This document shows, in pieces, positions 61,162 through 64,000 of a DNA stretch of 64,000 nt. The DNA comes from Luteitalea sp. TBR-22 (GTDB lineage: Bacteria > Acidobacteriota > Vicinamibacteria > Vicinamibacterales > Vicinamibacteraceae): assembly GCF_016865485.1 (NCBI RefSeq), contig NZ_AP024452.1:2192501-2256500 (forward strand), given 5' to 3'. The first letter of the stretch is position 1. Every line of letters begins with the position of its first letter. The notes under the pieces are model-generated. The model searched no databases. It was not told the DNA's origin and worked only from the letters and a program-made list of their open reading frames with translations. The position numbers and the translations under genes were made by a program.

Positions 61162-62211
61162 ATGCTGATGCCACCGGACCGGCGCCACTTCATCGGTGCG
61201 GCTGCGATGACCGTCGCGGCGGCAGGGCTGGATCTGTTCCCCCGGGCTGGTGCCGCCGGACCGGAAGCGCTCCGGGCGCTCTGGGGCGGGTCGCCCTGGC
61301 TGAACGCGCCGCGTCCCGATCCCGCGGCGCTCGGTGGCGCGGTCGTCGCCGTACAGTTCGGCACCTTCACCTGTATCAACTGGCTGCGCACGCTGCCGCA
61401 CGTGCGCGCGTGGACGCAGGCGTACCCGCAGCTCACGATGGTCGGCGTGCACACGCCGGAGTTCACGTTCGAGCGCGATCTGGCGCACGTCCGGCGATCG
61501 ATCGCCAGGCTCGCGCTCGGGTACCCGATGGTGGTGGACAACGACTACGCCATCTGGCGCGCCTTCGACAATCACTCCTGGCCCGCCCTCTACGTGTTCG
61601 GCAAGGACGGCCAGCTCCGGCGCCGGCACTTCGGCGAGGGTGAGTACGACGCGTCGGAGCGGGCCATCCGCGACGCACTGGCCGAGGCAGGGCGCCTGGC
61701 GTCACCGTCGCATCCCGGGCAGGTGGTGGCCGAGAGGTTCGAACTCCAGGCGGACTGGGCCAGCCTGCAGTCTCCCGAGATGTACCTGGGACGCGCACGG
61801 CAGCAGCGGTTCGCCTCGCCGGGAGGCCTGCAGCGTGGCCGCCGCACGTACACGGCGCCAACGCCCCTGGCCTTGAACGCCTGGGCCCTGGGCGGCGCGT
61901 GGACCGCCGGGCCCGAGGCGGCGGTCGCGCAGGAACGGTCGGCACGTGTCGCCTGCGGCTTCCAGGCCCGTGACCTCCATCTGGTGATGGCCCCGGCCAG
62001 CGACGGCACGCCGATCCCCTTCAGGGTGCTGCTCGACGGTGCGCCGCCGGGCGCCGCACACGGCCACGACGTGGATGCCGCGGGCGACGGTGTCGTCAGT
62101 GAACCCCGACTGCACCAGCTGATTCGACAGCCACAGCCCATCAGGGCGCGCCAGTTCGCGATCGAGTTCGCGCTGCCGGGCGCCCAGGTCTTCTCGTTCA
62201 CATTCGGCTGA
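61162..62211 (+). CDS. Tat-exported DipZ-like thioredoxin-fold protein
   Basis: A 349-residue periplasmic protein. The twin-arginine signal (PDRRHFIGAAAMTVAAAGLDLF) precedes a thioredoxin fold and a beta-rich C-terminal domain typical of DipZ/TlpA-type proteins (MVGVHTPEFTFERDLAHVRRSIARLALGYPMVVDNDYAIW, SWPALYVFGKDG). The active site, CINC in DipZ proteins, reads TFTCINWLRTLPHV here: the second Cys is Trp, leaving a single resolving-type Cys. It may work as an isomerase or peroxidase-like protein rather than as a dithiol reductase. ATG 61162 follows GGGGAGA. A 19-bp motif copy is upstream. Confidence 0.83.
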   Translation: MLMPPDRRHFIGAAAMTVAAAGLDLFPRAGAAGPEALRALWGGSPWLNAPRPDPAALGGAVVAVQFGTFTCINWLRTLPHVRAWTQAYPQLTMVGVHTPEFTFERDLAHVRRSIARLALGYPMVVDNDYAIWRAFDNHSWPALYVFGKDGQLRRRHFGEGEYDASERAIRDALAEAGRLASPSHPGQVVAERFELQADWASLQSPEMYLGRARQQRFASPGGLQRGRRTYTAPTPLALNAWALGGAWTAGPEAAVAQERSARVACGFQARDLHLVMAPASDGTPIPFRVLLDGAPPGAAHGHDVDAAGDGVVSEPRLHQLIRQPQPIRARQFAIEFALPGAQVFSFTFG

Positions 62212-62240
62212 CGCCAGCGAGCCTCCGCAAGGCCGCCGAT

Positions 62241-62259
62241 CGATACCAAGGTGCAATGG
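62241..62259 (+). promoter_or_regulatory. 19-bp motif copy before the single-domain response regulator
   Basis: CGATACCAAGGTGCAATGG, full match, 177 bases before ATG 62437. Confidence 0.62.
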
Positions 62260-62436
62260 TGCGAGGGCCGCTCGCTCCTTAGGCTGGGCGCCGGTGGTCG
62301 ACCTGTCACAACCCGCGACATCGTGGACCACGTCCGGCACGGTGGTAGCCAGAACCGGGCCGTCGCCGTGCCGTGGGCGAGGCCTCGACCTTGAGTCGTC
62401 AGCGTCACACATGGTGTGGGCCGACGAGTGACCGTG

Positions 62437-62808
62437 ATGACCCAGCCGGCGTTGGTGGCAGTGGTGGACGACGATGTGTCCGTGCGTGAGTCGTTGCCCG
62501 ATCTCCTCGCAGACGCGGGGTGGCGTGTGGAAGCGTTCGCGTCGGCCGAGGCGTTCCTGGATGCGCGTGCACAGGCCCGCACGCATTGCCTGATCCTCGA
62601 CATCGGCCTGCCGGGCCTGAGCGGTCCCGAGTTACACGAAGAGTTGCTGCGGCGGGGGAGCGTGGTTCCGACGGTGTTCATCTCCGCCAGGCTCGACGAC
62701 CGAATCGGGCCACGGCTGATGGCCGCCGGCGCCGTCGCGGTGCTGGCCAAGCCATTCAGTGTCGCTGCGCTGGTCGACGCTGTCGCGGCGGCGCTGAGAA
62801 CTCGCTGA
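62437..62808 (+). CDS. Single-domain response regulator
   Basis: A 123-residue receiver-only protein: acidic pair in [18 protein letters not shown], phospho-acceptor Asp in CLILDIGLPGLSG, Thr/Ser position in VFISARLDD and Lys in AVLAKPFSVAALVD. It is closest to FixJ-type receivers, so it may act as a phosphate sink or competitor for the same kinase that serves the FixJ regulator at 63364. ATG 62437 is preferred to GTG 62416/62428. No kinase is adjacent. Confidence 0.84.
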   Translation: MTQPALVAVVDDDVSVRESLPDLLADAGWRVEAFASAEAFLDARAQARTHCLILDIGLPGLSGPELHEELLRRGSVVPTVFISARLDDRIGPRLMAAGAVAVLAKPFSVAALVDAVAAALRTR

Positions 62809-63363
62809 GTGGCCGTCGGAGCCTGAGCAGGCCCACGCCGGTCGCGCGATCCCTGCGTGAACCTCATCAGTGGCGGCACATGCGTTCGTGTGTACTGACG
62901 TATGTCGTGACGCGGCGGCGGGACAACGGCCCAGCGCACGTCGTCGACGGCTGCAGATCGCCGCAGGCCTGGCCTGGCGTGGAAGGACGTTGCCCGCGAG
63001 TGAGGTGTGCGGTAACCTGCCTTGCAATCACAGACCCTCGACTGCCTACCGGCGTAACGTGACCTCGACGTTGCAGCCGCCAGCGTGTGCCGTGCTGGCG
63101 TCGTATCCACCCCAGCTGCTCGGGCGACCGTGGCCGCGGCCCAGGTCGTCTCGTCCGTGGCGCACTGCCCAACGGTCGAGCGGTTCGGTCGCGAGCGTCG
63201 TGTCGTCGAGTGGTCGTGAAGAGTTCAGGGCGTGCGCGGGGACGCATCGATCGATACCTAAGTGCAATGGCGTGCGCGTGGCGCAAGGGCGCACGCTGTC
63301 GTCCGAGCGGCGCAGGCAGGTGGCATGCGCCTCCATCGTGACAACCCGTCGGGAGTGCCCTCC
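62809..63363. other. Long intergenic region before the second FixJ regulator
   Basis: 555 bases with no gene I would support: a plus-strand open frame across it has Arg/Ser/Pro-rich shadow composition. It contains one 19-bp motif at 63252-63270; nothing else stands out. Confidence 0.5.
63252..63270 (+). promoter_or_regulatory. 19-bp motif copy before the FixJ regulator at the right edge
   Basis: CGATACCTAAGTGCAATGG, full match, with 93 bases between its end and ATG 63364, the same spacing as at the MBL, phosphatase and DipZ-like genes. It suggests feedback on the regulator gene. Confidence 0.65.
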
Positions 63364-64000
63364 ATGGTCGAGACTGCGGGTGTCGTGTTCGTCGTCGACG
63401 ACGATGTGTCCGTGCGCGAGTCGCTCGAGCCCCTGATTGCGGGGGCGGGGTGGCGCCCTTGCATGTTCGACTCGGCGCACGCGTTCCTGGCCACGCCTCC
63501 CTTGGACGCCCCGATGTGCCTCGTCCTGGACGTCAGCCTTCCGGACCTGGACGGGCTCGAGCTGCAGCGGCAGCTCGGCGACCGCGCCGGGATGCCCATC
63601 ATCTTCATCACCGGGCAGGCCGACGTGCCGATGACCGTGCGGGCGATGAAGGCGGGCGCCATCGAGTTCCTGACCAAGCCGTTCGACAACGACGTGCTGC
63701 TCGATGCCGTCCGCCACGCCCTGGCCACGAGCGAGACCGCGCTGATGCGGCAATCGGTGCTGCGGGCGCTGGGTCACCGCTACGCAAGCCTGACGCCTCG
63801 GGAGCGTGACGTCATGGGACTCGTGGTGGCTGGCTTGCTGAACAAGCAGGTGGCGTGGGAGCTCGGCATCAGCGAGATCACCGTGAAGGCCCACAGGGGC
63901 CAGGTCATGCGGAAGATGGAGGCGGACTCGCTGGCCGAGCTGGTCACCATGGCTGCGACGTTGAGGCTGCCCGCGCCGCGCTTTGTCAGATATTGCCGGC
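63364..64000 (+). CDS. FixJ-family response regulator (3' end beyond the window)
   Basis: At least 212 residues, no stop before the right edge. Receiver: [18 protein letters not shown], phospho-acceptor Asp in [31 protein letters not shown] and Lys in EFLTKPFD. LuxR-type DNA-binding domain: [26 protein letters not shown] and [22 protein letters not shown]. The DNA-binding half is almost the same as in the regulator at 51125-51847, pointing to duplication and a shared operator. No sensor kinase is visible up to the edge. Confidence 0.87.
   Translation, partial: MVETAGVVFVVDDDVSVRESLEPLIAGAGWRPCMFDSAHAFLATPPLDAPMCLVLDVSLPDLDGLELQRQLGDRAGMPIIFITGQADVPMTVRAMKAGAIEFLTKPFDNDVLLDAVRHALATSETALMRQSVLRALGHRYASLTPRERDVMGLVVAGLLNKQVAWELGISEITVKAHRGQVMRKMEADSLAELVTMAATLRLPAPRFVRYCR

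Noticed and set aside
63010-63040. GTAACC near 63011 as a second SigF promoter
   Set aside because: No CGAA occurs 16 bases downstream.
62870-63436. 188-residue frame in the gap before the last regulator
   Set aside because: Arg/Ser/Pro-rich, no ribosome site, overlaps the regulator start and contains the 19-bp motif.

Overview
The window is very GC-rich, densely coded bacterial chromosome. The gene content (Ser/Thr kinases with TPR tails, many secreted and Tat-exported oxidoreductases, SDF and MFS transporters, sigma-54 activators, SigF/NrsF) fits a soil Acidobacteriota, perhaps a Vicinamibacteria (Luteitalea-like) organism. That placement is an inference from gene style; there is no rRNA marker, and I see no tRNA, CRISPR array, insertion sequence or prophage.

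Layout. 0-5 kb: end of a GlcG/HbpS-like gene, an SDR, and a three-gene periplasmic molybdenum aldehyde oxidase (PaoABC type). 5-12 kb: a membrane Ser/Thr kinase interrupted by an in-frame amber codon, small membrane and secreted proteins, and a DesK/NarL-type two-component pair. 11.6-22 kb: hydrolases, an alginate-export-type porin, an MFS pump with an ABM-like tail, an SDR, a secreted sulfatase and an S41 peptidase. 22-30 kb: a TPR Ser/Thr kinase overlapping a 37-residue lysine-rich mini-protein, a double-VOC protein, a SUMF1-fold protein, a DinB protein, a DUF1254 lipoprotein with a structured leader, and a tandem CsbD stress protein. 30-34 kb: nrsF-sigF divergent from a bufferin operon (precursor, MNIO enzyme, DUF2063 partner, DoxX protein), with a SigF-type promoter in front of the precursor. 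34-38.6 kb: an RsbQ-like hydrolase plus PAS protein, an SDF transporter fused to a solute-binding domain, and a monoglyceride-lipase-like hydrolase.

39-49 kb is a sigma-54-associated peroxide-defence block: two sigma-54 activators, a DyP peroxidase, an unknown 157-residue protein, a small heme catalase, a DUF454 protein, then an Omp85-like barrel with a secreted kinase-like partner. Good -24/-12 promoters precede the second activator and the catalase operon, each with inverted repeats upstream.

49-64 kb is a redox/stress block: MBL hydrolase, cNMP-thioredoxin reductase fusion, Tat-exported alpha/beta hydrolase, nitrilase, MerA-like reductase, cytochrome P460, PP2C phosphatase, DUF4136 protein, VOC protein, DipZ-like thioredoxin, and three orphan response regulators, two of them near-paralogous FixJ types. 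A directional 19-bp motif, CGAYACSNNNGTGCAATGG, recurs in front of about ten of these genes, always pointing towards the gene. It looks like the operator of a local regulon that I cannot match to a described system. I regard it as the most interesting signal in the window.
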